DNA of 35,658 nt, taken from contig NZ_JAUSTE010000021.1 of NCBI RefSeq assembly GCF_030812675.1, forward strand, positions 1 to 35,658, read 5' to 3'. The translations under genes and the position numbers were made by a program. The notes under the pieces were generated by a model. That model saw only the letters and a program-made list of their open reading frames with translations. It did no database searches and had not been told where the DNA came from. How positions within the stretch are numbered: the stretch's first letter is position 1; each line of letters starts with the position of its first letter. Of the stretch, positions 14,509 through 23,154 are shown piece by piece. This stretch comes from Sinomonas atrocyanea. Its GTDB lineage: Bacteria; Actinomycetota; Actinomycetes; Actinomycetales; Micrococcaceae.

Positions 14509-17500
14509 CTAGACGGTGGCGTAGGTGGTCGCCGGGGACCGGCGCTCTGCGGTGCGTGTGGCGTCGACCGTCATGCTGGCGGGGTCGATCACCACTCCGT
14601 AGTCGCGCTCGGCGGCCTCGAGGGTGGTGAAGCCGTCGAGGACGTCCTCGAGGACCTTCTCCGGATCCCGCCGATGCGGGTCGCCGAAGCCGCCGCCGCT
14701 CGGAACGGTGATCTGGAGGGAGTCGCCTGCCAGCAGCTGGCGACCGGTGACCTTGGACGGCCAGGACTCCTCGCCGGGGCGGCCCGGGTTCTTCACGAGC
14801 GAGCCGTTGAGGCCGTCCTGCCCTCCGTACGCGCCCCACGGCACGTCCGACTCGTGGCGTTCGCCCTCGCAGGTGATCACGGTGTCCGTGAGGAAGGTGT
14901 TCTCCCGGACAATGCCGATTCCTCCGCGGAACTCACCGGCGGCCGCCGGCTCGGGCCGCAGCTCGTAGCGGTCGGTCCGCATCGGGAACCGCCACTCGAG
15001 CTCCTCGATCGGGTTGTTGCGGGTGTTGGCGATGAGGTTGTCCACGGAGTCCGGCCCGTCGCTCGTGGCGCGGGCGCCGTAGGAGCCTTCGTTGACCTCG
15101 AGGTACACCCAGTACTCGCCCTGCTTCTCGTCCCATCCCGAGTAGGAGATGAAGTGGATGTGGGCGGAGTTGCCAGCGGTGACGCGGTCGGGGATGACCG
15201 GGGCGAGGGCCCGGAGGGCAAGGTCGACCGCGCGCTGGACCTGGGAGAACCGCGAGAAGGTCGCAGCCGGGTACTTCGGGTTGAAGATGGTGCCCTCCGG
15301 GGCGATCACCTTCAGCGGCTTGAGCATCCCCTCGTTCTGCGGCACGAAGACCGGGAACGCGACCTCGTCGAGGAACATCATCCGCGTGATGAAGGTGAAC
15401 GCGGAGACCGTGGTGCCCTCGAAGGCACAGTTGTAGGCGGTGGGCACCTGTTCTGAGGATCCGGTGAGGTCGTAGGTGATCTCGTCGCCCTGCACGATCA
15501 CCTTCACCGCGATCGGAAGTTTCTTTCCGTAGTTGCGGCCGTCGTCGTCCAGATAGCCGACCTCGGTCTCGTAGACGCCGTCCGGGATCTTGGCGATCTC
15601 CTGGCGCAGCATCCGCTCCGAGTAGTCGATCCAGCTCTGGCCGGCATCGCGCACCGCGTCGAAGCCGTATCGCTCGATGAGGGCGAGATAGCGGGCCTTG
15701 GCCAGCTCGCAGGCTGCGATCATCGCCTGGAAGTCGCCCTCGTTGGAGGTGGGCGTCCGGGTGTTGTTGAGGATGTGGCGGATCAGCGATTCCTGTCGCA
15801 CGCCCTTCTCGTAGACCTTGACAGCGCGGAAGATGGTGCCCTCGGACTGGATGTCCTGGATGTCCACCATCAGGCCGGAATAGGCGCCGCCGTTGTCGAT
15901 CAGCTGGCCAGAGGCGCCGGCGAAGCCCACGAGCAGGCCGTCGTGGAAGATCGGCTCGATGATCGCCACGTCCGGGGAATGGGTGGCACCGAGGTAGGGG
16001 TCATTGTGAAGGATGACGTCGCCCTCATGGATGTCGTCGCCGAGGACCGAGATGACGCCCTTGACGATCTTGGGCATGGAGCCCATGAACATCGGCGTGG
16101 AGTCGGACTCGGCCAGCACGTTGCCGTCCCTGTCGAACAGGCCCGCGCCGAGGTCCTCGGACTCTCGGATGATCGAGGAGTAGGCCATGCGGAACAGCAC
16201 CGAGGCCATTTCCTTCGCCGCGGAGTTCAGCGCGCCGCCGATCACGCGCATCAGGATTGGGGTGGCGAGCTTCTCGGCGGTCTGGGCGGCGGCCGGGCAC
16301 TCGATGACGAGGTTGCCGGCCGGGTCCACGGTCCCGGAGAATCTCGGGGGGACAACAACGGTGGAGTCGTACTGCTCGATGATGGCGGGCCCCACGAAGG
16401 TGGTGCCCACTCCCATCTTGTCGCGGTCGTAGAAGCCGGTGTCCACGGTGACCGGCTTGCCATCCTGCTCGAACGTCACCGGGCGGGTCTCCACGAGCGC
16501 TTCCTCGAGGGAACCGGACGTGGTGGTTTCCGGCGTGGGCAACTCGTCCATCACGGCGCTGGCGTCGACGCGGATGTTGATGACTTCCACGGCGCCGTCC
16601 TTGAAGCGGTGGCCGTACTCCTCGAAGTGGGCGTCGTGGAAGGAGGCCTCGGCCTTCTCCAGCCAGGCCTGGTCGACCGGCCCTTCAGGTGCCACGAAGC
16701 GGATCTCGTACCCCTGGCCCTCGTAGCGTGCGTCGGCGAGCCAGACGAGCTTGCGTCGCCCGGCGGGCACGTCCTCGGCGTCGAGCTGCGCGTTGGCCTC
16801 CCGCTCCAGCGCCTCGTAGGAGGCCTGGATGGCGGCGGGGTCGGCATTGGCGAACGTGAACCGTCGGGTGGCGACGAACTCGTACTTCTCGTCGGTGGCC
16901 AGCAGGCCCGTGGCGGCAATGATGCCGGGGTGGGCCGGAATCAGCACCTTCGGGACCTCGAGCTCGGCCGCGATCTCGCACGCGAACAGGGCACCGGCAC
17001 CGCCCGCCGCGACCAGGGTGAAGTCGCGCGGATCGTAACCGCGGCGTACGGAGTTCTGCTCGATCGCCTGGGTCATGCCGAACTTCTGGATCTGCAGGGC
17101 GCCGAGGGCGGCCTCCTCGATGCTCATGTCGAGGCGGTCTGCGACCTTGGCCATTGCGGCCCGGGCGGCGTCGACGTCGAGCTTCATGTCGCCGCCCGCG
17201 AGACTACGGCGGGCGCGCATGCGCCCGAGGATGAGCTGGGCGTCGGTCGACGTCGGCTCCGTGCCACCGCGGCCATAGCAGACCGGACCCGGAACGGCGC
17301 CCGCAGACTGGGGGCCGACGCGGAAGACCCCTCCCGCGTCGACATACGCGATGGAGCCACCGCCAGCACCGATGGTGTCGATGTCCACCATGGGCACCAT
17401 CGCCTGGTGGTCGCCGATCTTGGTGTCCAGCAGGTGGCGCATGCGCAGTTCACCCTGGTAGGCGACCCCGATGTCCGCCGAGGTCCCTCCGATGTCCAAG

Positions 17501-18363
17501 GTGACGACGTTCTCGAAGCCGGACTGGCGACCGGCCCACATGCCCCCGATCAGGCCGCCCACCGGCCCGGACATCATCAGTGTGACGGGCCTCTTGGCGG
17601 CCTCTTTGATCGGGACCATGCCGCCTGAGGACTGCATGAGGAGGACTTCGCGCTGGTAGCCGAGCGCCCTGACCTGGGAGGCGAGCCGGGCGAGGTACTT
17701 GGAAACCTTGGGTCCCACGAAGGCATTGAGCGCGGTGGTGGAGAACCGCTCGTACTCCCGGTACAGCGGCACGATGTCGCTCGAGAGGGAGAGGTAGGCC
17801 TCGGGGAACTCTTCGGCCACGATCTCCCCGATCCGCTGCTCGTGGGCAGGGTTCAGGTAGGAGTGCAGGAGGCAGACCGCGATGGCCTCGACGCCGGCGT
17901 CCTTGAGCTGGCGGACGCGCTCGCGGACCTCGTCGGTGTCCAGAGGGACGAGGACATCCCCGTTCGGGGCAGTGACGCGCTCTCTGACGGTGAGACGATG
18001 ACGGCGCTTGATGAGGGGCTTGGTCTGCCACGGCATGTCCTGCTGCAGCGAGAAGTTGTGCGGCTTCTTGTGCCGCGCGATGTGCAGGATGTCCCGGAAG
18101 CCCTCCGTGGTGATCATGCCCACCTCGGCGCCGGTGTGCGTCAGGGCGATGTTCGTCGCCACCGTGGTGCCGTGCACGAGCTGGTCGATCTCGGCGAGGT
18201 CGGTGCCGGCCTTCGCGACGAGCCGCTGGAGGCCCTCGATGACGGCATCAGACGGATCGTGCGGAGTGGAGGGCACCTTCTCGATGACAGCTCTCCCGGC
18301 TTCATCGTCGGAGAAGTAGAGGTCGGTGAATGTGCCGCCGACGTCGACGCCGATACGCTTCAT
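14509..18363 (-). CDS. ATP-dependent N-methylhydantoinase, HyuA-HyuB fusion
   Basis: This 1284-residue protein joins both hydantoinase/oxoprolinase subunits. HyuA (residues 1 to about 700) starts with the ATPase phosphate motif GVDVGGTFTD and contains HGTTVATN and DIGGTSADIG. HyuB begins near residue 704 (ILMRVIGGALNSAAKEM) and includes HNDPYLGATHSPD and a C-terminal GGGFGDP. The family opens cyclic imides with ATP hydrolysis. Given the carbamoylsarcosine amidase nearby, the expected reaction is N-methylhydantoin to N-carbamoylsarcosine. Bacterial N-methylhydantoinases are usually two polypeptides; the fused form and length resemble eukaryotic 5-oxoprolinase, which is the main alternative. 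AAAGGAAAG precedes the ATG at 18361-18363. It is divergent from iclR copy 2, with four operator-like palindromes between. Confidence 0.92.
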   Translation of the reverse strand: MKRIGVDVGGTFTDLYFSDDEAGRAVIEKVPSTPHDPSDAVIEGLQRLVAKAGTDLAEIDQLVHGTTVATNIALTHTGAEVGMITTEGFRDILHIARHKKPHNFSLQQDMPWQTKPLIKRRHRLTVRERVTAPNGDVLVPLDTDEVRERVRQLKDAGVEAIAVCLLHSYLNPAHEQRIGEIVAEEFPEAYLSLSSDIVPLYREYERFSTTALNAFVGPKVSKYLARLASQVRALGYQREVLLMQSSGGMVPIKEAAKRPVTLMMSGPVGGLIGGMWAGRQSGFENVVTLDIGGTSADIGVAYQGELRMRHLLDTKIGDHQAMVPMVDIDTIGAGGGSIAYVDAGGVFRVGPQSAGAVPGPVCYGRGGTEPTSTDAQLILGRMRARRSLAGGDMKLDVDAARAAMAKVADRLDMSIEEAALGALQIQKFGMTQAIEQNSVRRGYDPRDFTLVAAGGAGALFACEIAAELEVPKVLIPAHPGIIAATGLLATDEKYEFVATRRFTFANADPAAIQASYEALEREANAQLDAEDVPAGRRKLVWLADARYEGQGYEIRFVAPEGPVDQAWLEKAEASFHDAHFEEYGHRFKDGAVEVINIRVDASAVMDELPTPETTTSGSLEEALVETRPVTFEQDGKPVTVDTGFYDRDKMGVGTTFVGPAIIEQYDSTVVVPPRFSGTVDPAGNLVIECPAAAQTAEKLATPILMRVIGGALNSAAKEMASVLFRMAYSSIIRESEDLGAGLFDRDGNVLAESDSTPMFMGSMPKIVKGVISVLGDDIHEGDVILHNDPYLGATHSPDVAIIEPIFHDGLLVGFAGASGQLIDNGGAYSGLMVDIQDIQSEGTIFRAVKVYEKGVRQESLIRHILNNTRTPTSNEGDFQAMIAACELAKARYLALIERYGFDAVRDAGQSWIDYSERMLRQEIAKIPDGVYETEVGYLDDDGRNYGKKLPIAVKVIVQGDEITYDLTGSSEQVPTAYNCAFEGTTVSAFTFITRMMFLDEVAFPVFVPQNEGMLKPLKVIAPEGTIFNPKYPAATFSRFSQVQRAVDLALRALAPVIPDRVTAGNSAHIHFISYSGWDEKQGEYWVYLEVNEGSYGARATSDGPDSVDNLIANTRNNPIEELEWRFPMRTDRYELRPEPAAAGEFRGGIGIVRENTFLTDTVITCEGERHESDVPWGAYGGQDGLNGSLVKNPGRPGEESWPSKVTGRQLLAGDSLQITVPSGGGFGDPHRRDPEKVLEDVLDGFTTLEAAERDYGVVIDPASMTVDATRTAERRSPATTYATV

Positions 18364-18414
18364 GTGGCTTTCCTTTCGATCGCTCCGCCCTGGGGCTGGC
18401 GGAAACGGGATTTT

Positions 18415-18451
18415 GTTGCTTTCCCATCAAGCTAGTTGGGCGGTGAGCAAC
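18415..18451 (-). promoter_or_regulatory. Operator pair and -10 box of hyuAB
   Basis: GTTGGGCGGTGAGCAAC (18435-18451) and GTTGC-N7-TCAAG (18415-18431) are 20 bp apart. A minus-strand -10 hexamer TAGCTT (18429-18434) directly abuts the stronger site, the same geometry as at the amidase promoter. The -35 (ACCAAG at 17 bp) is poor, so expression may depend on an activator, or the real -35 is elsewhere. Confidence 0.6.
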
Positions 18452-18497
18452 CTTGGTTTCGAACAGGTAAGACGTTTCGCACGTGAGCTGAATCACA

Positions 18498-18540
18498 TAT
18501 GCTGTTGCTGTGCTCCCAAAGTAGTTGCTTGCACAGCACC
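18498..18540 (+). promoter_or_regulatory. -10 box and operator pair of iclR copy 2
   Basis: TATGCT (18498-18503, with a weak -35 TTTCGC 17 bp upstream) is followed at once by GTTGC-N7-CCAAA (18504-18520) and, exactly 20 bp on, GTTGC-N7-GCACC (18524-18540). The sites would cover the transcription start, which suggests autoregulation. Confidence 0.5.
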
Positions 18541-18615
18541 GCACAAGAGGTCACGCCGACATGACACAGGACTCTAAGATGAGAGCCACGCATCCGGCCG
18601 GAAGAGGAGTGGACC

Positions 18616-19422
18616 GTGGCAGGACGACCGCGCACCAGTGATGACGCACCCCAGGGGGCGGCGGCGTCCCTTCTCAACGGCCTCGGCGTGCTCGAGGCGT
18701 TCTCTATCGAGAAGCCCGTGCTCGGGGTCACGGAGATCGCCCAGAAGGTCGGTCTGCACAAGAGCACCGTCTCGCGGATCCTCACCGGGCTCGCCGATGC
18801 CGGCTACGTGCAGCGCGACGAGGCCACCGGGAGGTACCGGCTCGGGCTCGGTCTGCTCGCCCTCTCCGGACCGCTCCTGGCCGACCTCGATGTCCGGCGG
18901 GCGGCGCTTCCCTACCTCGAGGACCTCACCGAGCGGACGGGGGAGACGAGCGCGCTCGCGGTGTGGAACGGCCAGGAGGCTGTTGTCGTCGAGCAGGTTC
19001 CGAGCCCACACCAGGTCAAGCACACCGCGTCGATCGGGACCCGGTACAACAAGTTCGCCTCGTCGTCGGTGCGGGTGTTCCTCGCGGGTCTGGCCGAGGG
19101 CGCTGTGCGCGAACTGGTCGGCTCGGGCGCCGTGCTGGTGGGCGCGCCCTTCGACAGCGACGCTGCGGCGGCGGCAGAGCTCGCCGCGGTGGAGAAGGCG
19201 GGCGTGGCTGTCAATGACGGCGCGACGACACCCGAGGAATTCGGTGTCTCGGCGCCCGTGTGGGATTACCGGGGGCGCATGGCCGGATGCGTGACGGCGT
19301 CCGCTCCCCGCACGCGCGTGCAGGGCGAGGTTGCGGCCGAGCTCGCCGCGGCGGTGATAGAGGCGGCCGCCGGCGTCTCGGCGCGCCTCGGGTACGGGGC
19401 GAAGCGCGCCGCGGAGGCCTGA
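18616..19422 (+). CDS. IclR-family transcriptional regulator (copy 2)
   Basis: The 268-residue protein starts at GTG 18616, preceded by GAGGAG. The wHTH (about residues 18-78, with LGVTEIAQKVGLHKSTVSRIL) and IclR effector domain (about 85-260) are complete. It is a paralogue of the regulator at 1967-2776, with long shared blocks (VGLHKS.VSRIL, GPLLADLDVRR, GETSAL, HQVKHT). It is divergent from hyuAB, and the intergenic gap contains four GTTGC-type sites in two 20-bp-spaced pairs, so it is the prime candidate for the protein binding the palindrome shared with the creatinase and amidase promoters. The effector is probably an intermediate such as N-methylhydantoin or sarcosine (inference). Confidence 0.93.
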   Translation: MAGRPRTSDDAPQGAAASLLNGLGVLEAFSIEKPVLGVTEIAQKVGLHKSTVSRILTGLADAGYVQRDEATGRYRLGLGLLALSGPLLADLDVRRAALPYLEDLTERTGETSALAVWNGQEAVVVEQVPSPHQVKHTASIGTRYNKFASSSVRVFLAGLAEGAVRELVGSGAVLVGAPFDSDAAAAAELAAVEKAGVAVNDGATTPEEFGVSAPVWDYRGRMAGCVTASAPRTRVQGEVAAELAAAVIEAAAGVSARLGYGAKRAAEA

Positions 19423-19433
19423 CCCGGCCCCCC

Positions 19434-19481
19434 GCGTACCCGGAACCGGAGAAGGGGCGCGGGATGCGTACCCGAAACGGG
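19434..19481 (-). repeat. 32-bp-period repeat, second locus, reverse orientation
   Basis: Two GCGTACCCG-type cores begin at 19434 and 19466, exactly 32 bp apart; the second reads GCGTACCCGAAACGGG, the reverse complement of the motif at 9877-9960. The spacer between cores is diverged. It lies between the convergent iclR copy 2 and gntR-type genes and may serve as, or have been inserted at, their 3' ends. Confidence 0.75.
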
Positions 19482-19508
19482 GGAGGAGCGGGGCGGGGTG
19501 GGAGAGGG

Positions 19509-20171
19509 TCAGAGCACGGTGCGGATCGTCGCCTCGAAGCTCGTGACGTGCTCGAGCGCCATGCGCCCGGCGGTCTCGACATCGCCGTCGGCGATCGCGC
19601 GCAGCAGCTGGGCGTGCTCGTGGATGTGCCCGGCCACCGAGGGGACTTTGTCCAGGACCAGGCACCAGATGCGGGTGGCGAGGTTGTCGTAGCGGATGAG
19701 CGCGTCCGTGAGGTGCGGGTTGCCGGCCGCGGCATAGATGAGCCGGTGGACCGTGATGTCGTAGCGCATGAGCTCGCGCTGGTCGATCGGCTCGCGCAGC
19801 GCTTCGATCGCGTCGGCGGTCTCGCGCAGCCGCTGCCGCATGGAGGCCGAGGCGTCCCGCGCCGCGCGCCGGGCCGCGAGCGGCTCGAGCTGCTCGCGGA
19901 TCTCCGAGACGTCGGCCAGCTCGGTGATGTCGACGGCGGTCGCGAACGTGCCGCGCCTTGGGTAGGACACCACCAGGTGGTCCACCTCGAGCCGCTTGAG
20001 CGCCTCGCGCACGGGGGTGCGCCCCACGCCGAGCTCCGCGGCGAGCGCCGTGTCGTTGATGGGCGCGCCGGGCTTGATCTCGAGCATGATCAGCCGGTCG
20101 CGGAGAGTCAGGTACGCCTGCTCCGCCAGCGACACCGCCGACGCCGCGTCCTCCAGTGCTGTGACCGTCAC
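19509..20171 (-). CDS. GntR-family regulator with FCD domain
   Basis: The 220-residue protein starts at GTG 20169-20171 with a strong AAGGAGG site. It has an N-terminal winged HTH (residues about 14-80; INDTALAAELGVGRTPVREALKRLE) and an all-helical FCD ligand domain (about 88-215) with the Asp/His residues that usually bind a metal (DITVHRLIY and HIHEHAQLL). The FadR/VanR-type subfamily regulates catabolic operons in response to carboxylates or amino acids. It is divergent from glyA-soxBDAG-purU and is the likely local regulator of sarcosine use. An AT-rich inverted repeat lies in the shared gap. Confidence 0.92.
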   Translation of the reverse strand: MTVTALEDAASAVSLAEQAYLTLRDRLIMLEIKPGAPINDTALAAELGVGRTPVREALKRLEVDHLVVSYPRRGTFATAVDITELADVSEIREQLEPLAARRAARDASASMRQRLRETADAIEALREPIDQRELMRYDITVHRLIYAAAGNPHLTDALIRYDNLATRIWCLVLDKVPSVAGHIHEHAQLLRAIADGDVETAGRMALEHVTSFEATIRTVL

Positions 20172-20234
20172 CTTCCGCCTCCTTCCGGGACTGCTTGACT
20201 CTGTGTGATCTCAACCATACTATCGATCTCAGAA

Positions 20235-20269
20235 CTAATATATCAGTTGATTATTAGTCAGATATCAAC
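20235..20269. promoter_or_regulatory. AT-rich overlapping palindromes between gntR and glyA
   Basis: CTAATA-T-ATCA-GT-TGAT-TATTAG (20235-20257) and GTTGAT-N12-ATCAAC (20246-20269) overlap. The gap is strikingly AT-rich against its GC-rich surroundings. Such a site is a good candidate for GntR binding over the glyA promoter; the exact -10/-35 boxes are not clear. Confidence 0.55.
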
Positions 20270-20292
20270 GTCGACGTCAGACCGAAGGAGGC

Positions 20293-21612
20293 ATGATGGA
20301 GAACCTTCTCGATCTCCCACTGGCCCAGGCCGATCCCGAGGTGGCCGAGGCCATCGCCGCCGAGCTCCGCCGGCAGCAGGGAACGCTCGAGATGATCGCG
20401 AGCGAGAACTTCGCGCCCACGGCAGTCATGGAGGCCCAGGGCTCCGTGCTGACGAACAAGTACGCGGAGGGCTACCCGGGCAGGCGCTACTACGGTGGCT
20501 GCGAGCACGTGGACGTCATCGAGCAGCTCGCCATCGACCGGGCCAAGGCCCTCTTCGGCGCCGAGTTCGCCAACGTCCAGCCGCACTCGGGCGCCCAGGC
20601 CAACGCCGCCGCGATGCACGCGCTCATCCAGCCCGGCGACACGATCATGGGCCTCGACCTCGCCCACGGCGGCCACCTCACGCACGGGATGAAGATCAAC
20701 TTCTCCGGCAAGCTCTACAAGGTGGTCCCGTACCAGGTGTCCGAGAAGGACCACCGGATCGACATGGCACAGGTCGAGCGCCTCGCCGAGGAGCACCGGC
20801 CGCAGCTCATGATCGCCGGCTGGTCCGCCTACAGCCGCCAGCTGGACTTCGCCGAGTTCCGCCGCATCGCGGACAAGGTTGGCGCGTTCCTGCTCGTGGA
20901 CATGAGCCACTTCGCCGGCCTCGTCGCCACGGGCCTGCACCCGAACCCGGTCCCGCACGCGCACGTCACCACCACGACGACCCACAAGACCCTCGGCGGC
21001 CCGCGCGGCGGCATCATCCTCACCAATGACCCCACACTGGCCAAGAAGGTCAACTCGGCCGTGTTCCCGGGCCAGCAGGGCGGCCCGCTCGAGCACGTGA
21101 TCGCCGGCAAGGCCGTCGCCTTCAAGTTCGCCGCGACCGAGGAGTTCGCCGACCGGCAGCGCCGCACCCTCGAGGGTGCCCGCATCCTCGCCGACCGGCT
21201 CACCCAGCCCGACCTCGCCGAGGCGGGGATCGGCGTCGTCAACGGCGGCACCGACGTCCACCTGGTCCTCGTGGACCTGCGCCACTCCGAGCTCGACGGC
21301 CAGCAGGGCGAGGACCGCCTCCACCGCATCGGCATCACGGTCAACCGCAATGCCGTCCCGTTCGACCCGCGCCCGCCGATGGTGTCCTCGGGCCTGCGGA
21401 TCGGCACCCCGGCCCTCGCGACCCGCGGCTTCGGCGCCGCGGAGTTCACCGAGGTCGCCGACATCATCGCGGCCGCCCTGGCGCCCGAGTTCGACGACGA
21501 GCTCGCCGCCTCGCTGCGCTCCCGCGTCGCCGTCCTGGCCGACAAGCACCCCCTCTACCCGAACCTGACCCCGGCCGAGTCCGGGGCCTCCACCGAGAAC
21601 GGAGCCCAGTGA
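20293..21612 (+). CDS. glyA: Serine hydroxymethyltransferase
   Basis: SHMT is a PLP enzyme that combines glycine and 5,10-methylene-THF into serine. The 439-residue protein has the family segments [23 protein letters not shown] and the PLP lysine K232 in [11 protein letters not shown]. Two adjacent ATGs (20293 and 20296) follow AAGGAGGC; the second has the better spacing, so the protein may be one residue shorter. It heads a tightly packed operon with soxBDAG and purU, where both of its substrates are made by sarcosine oxidase. This is therefore probably a pathway-dedicated copy rather than the housekeeping enzyme. Confidence 0.96.
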   Translation: MMENLLDLPLAQADPEVAEAIAAELRRQQGTLEMIASENFAPTAVMEAQGSVLTNKYAEGYPGRRYYGGCEHVDVIEQLAIDRAKALFGAEFANVQPHSGAQANAAAMHALIQPGDTIMGLDLAHGGHLTHGMKINFSGKLYKVVPYQVSEKDHRIDMAQVERLAEEHRPQLMIAGWSAYSRQLDFAEFRRIADKVGAFLLVDMSHFAGLVATGLHPNPVPHAHVTTTTTHKTLGGPRGGIILTNDPTLAKKVNSAVFPGQQGGPLEHVIAGKAVAFKFAATEEFADRQRRTLEGARILADRLTQPDLAEAGIGVVNGGTDVHLVLVDLRHSELDGQQGEDRLHRIGITVNRNAVPFDPRPPMVSSGLRIGTPALATRGFGAAEFTEVADIIAAALAPEFDDELAASLRSRVAVLADKHPLYPNLTPAESGASTENGAQ

Positions 21613-22829
21613 TGGCGGACCTCCTGCCCGAACACCCGGACTTCCTCTGGCGCAACCCGGACCCGAAGCCCTCCTACGACGCCGTGATCGTCGGCGGTGG
21701 CGGCCACGGCCTCGCCACCGCCTACTACCTCGCGGCCCACCACGGCATGACCAACATCGCGGTCCTCGAGCGCGGCTGGCTCGCCGGCGGGAACATGGCC
21801 CGCAACACCACGATCATCCGCTCGAACTACCTCTGGGACGAGTCCGCGGCGATCTACGAGCACTCCCTCAAGCTGTGGGAGGCCCTGCCCGACGAACTCG
21901 AGTACGACTTCCTGTTCAGCCAGCGCGGCGTCATGAACCTCGCCCACACGCTCCAGGACGTGCGCGAGTCGGTCCGCCGCGTGGGCGCGAACAAGCTCAA
22001 CGGCGTGGACGCCGAGTGGCTGGACGCGGACCAGGTCAAGGAGCTCTGCCCGATCATCAACACCAGCGAGGACATCCGCTACCCGGTCCTCGGCGCGACC
22101 TACCAGCCCCGCGCGGGCATCGCCAAGCATGACCACGTGGCCTGGGCGTTCGCCCGCAAGGCGGACGAGCTCGGCGTCGACATCATCCAGAACTGCGAGG
22201 TCACCGGCTTCGTCAAGGACGGCAACCGCGTGGTCGGCGTGAAGACGAACCGCGGCACGATCAACACCGGCAAGGTCGCGCTCTGCGCCGCGGGCCACTC
22301 GAGCGTCCTGGCCAAGCTCGCCGGCTTCGACCTGCCGATCCAGTCCCACCCGCTCCAGGCGCTCGTCTCCGAGCTCCACGAGAAGGTCCACCCCACGGTG
22401 GTCATGTCCAACCACGTCCACGTCTACGTCTCGCAGGCGCACAAGGGCGAGCTCGTCATGGGCGCCGGTATCGACTCGTACAACGGGTACGGCCAGCGCG
22501 GCGCGTTCCACGTCATCGAGGAGCAGATGGCCGCGGCCGTCGAGCTGTTCCCGATCTTCGCCCGGGCGCACCTGCTGCGCACGTGGGGCGGCATCGTGGA
22601 CGTCACCCTCGACGCGTCCCCGATCGTGGGCAAGGCCCCGGTCGAGAACATGTACGTCAACTGCGGCTGGGGCACCGGCGGCTTCAAGGGCACCCCCGGC
22701 GCCGGCTGGACCATGGCCCACACGATCGCCACCGGCGAGCCGCACGCCCTCAACCTGCCCTTCGCCCTCGAGCGCTTCGAGACCGGCGCCCTCATCGACG
22801 AGCACGGCGCCGCAGCCGTCGCCCACTGA
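21612..22829 (+). CDS. soxB: Sarcosine oxidase beta subunit
   Basis: This is the beta subunit of heterotetrameric sarcosine oxidase, which oxidises sarcosine to glycine with O2, giving H2O2 and a C1 unit. The 405-residue protein has the dinucleotide fold [14 protein letters not shown] near residues 27-40 and carries H173 and H175 in [11 protein letters not shown]173 matches the histidine that binds FMN covalently in the Corynebacterium enzyme. ATG 21612 overlaps the glyA stop by one base and gives the standard family length. An in-frame GTG at 21609 is the alternative start. Confidence 0.95.
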   Translation: MADLLPEHPDFLWRNPDPKPSYDAVIVGGGGHGLATAYYLAAHHGMTNIAVLERGWLAGGNMARNTTIIRSNYLWDESAAIYEHSLKLWEALPDELEYDFLFSQRGVMNLAHTLQDVRESVRRVGANKLNGVDAEWLDADQVKELCPIINTSEDIRYPVLGATYQPRAGIAKHDHVAWAFARKADELGVDIIQNCEVTGFVKDGNRVVGVKTNRGTINTGKVALCAAGHSSVLAKLAGFDLPIQSHPLQALVSELHEKVHPTVVMSNHVHVYVSQAHKGELVMGAGIDSYNGYGQRGAFHVIEEQMAAAVELFPIFARAHLLRTWGGIVDVTLDASPIVGKAPVENMYVNCGWGTGGFKGTPGAGWTMAHTIATGEPHALNLPFALERFETGALIDEHGAAAVAH

Positions 22830-22851
22830 CGCACCCGAAAGGAGCACGAGC

Positions 22852-23154
22852 ATGCTGCTCATCACCTGCCCGAACTGTGGGCCGCGGGACGAGACCGAGT
22901 TCCACTACGGCGGCCAGGCCCACATCGCCTACCCCGAGAACCCCGCCGAGCTGACCGACGCCGAGTGGTCGCGGTACCTGTTCTACCGGGAGAACCCGAA
23001 GGGAGCCTTCGCCGAGCGCTGGGTGCACTCCGCCGGGTGCCGGAAGTGGTTCAACGCCGTCCGCGACACGGTCACCTACGAATTCAAGAGCATCTACACC
23101 GGCGCCGCACCAGCGACGACCACCGCAGCAGCCACGAATGGAGGCCAGAAGTGA
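22852..23154 (+). CDS. soxD: Sarcosine oxidase delta subunit
   Basis: This 100-residue zinc-binding subunit of heterotetrameric sarcosine oxidase has ligands C6 and C9 (CPNC), H59 and C63, at the positions known for the family. The motif [13 protein letters not shown] is typical. It is preceded by AAAGGAG and its stop overlaps the soxA GTG by 4 bp. It has a structural role in the alpha-beta-gamma-delta complex. Confidence 0.95.
   Translation: MLLITCPNCGPRDETEFHYGGQAHIAYPENPAELTDAEWSRYLFYRENPKGAFAERWVHSAGCRKWFNAVRDTVTYEFKSIYTGAAPATTTAAATNGGQK

Noticed and set aside
20172-20292. Glycine or other riboswitch upstream of glyA
   Set aside because: The gap is short and AT-rich with operator-like palindromes; no conserved aptamer elements were recognised.
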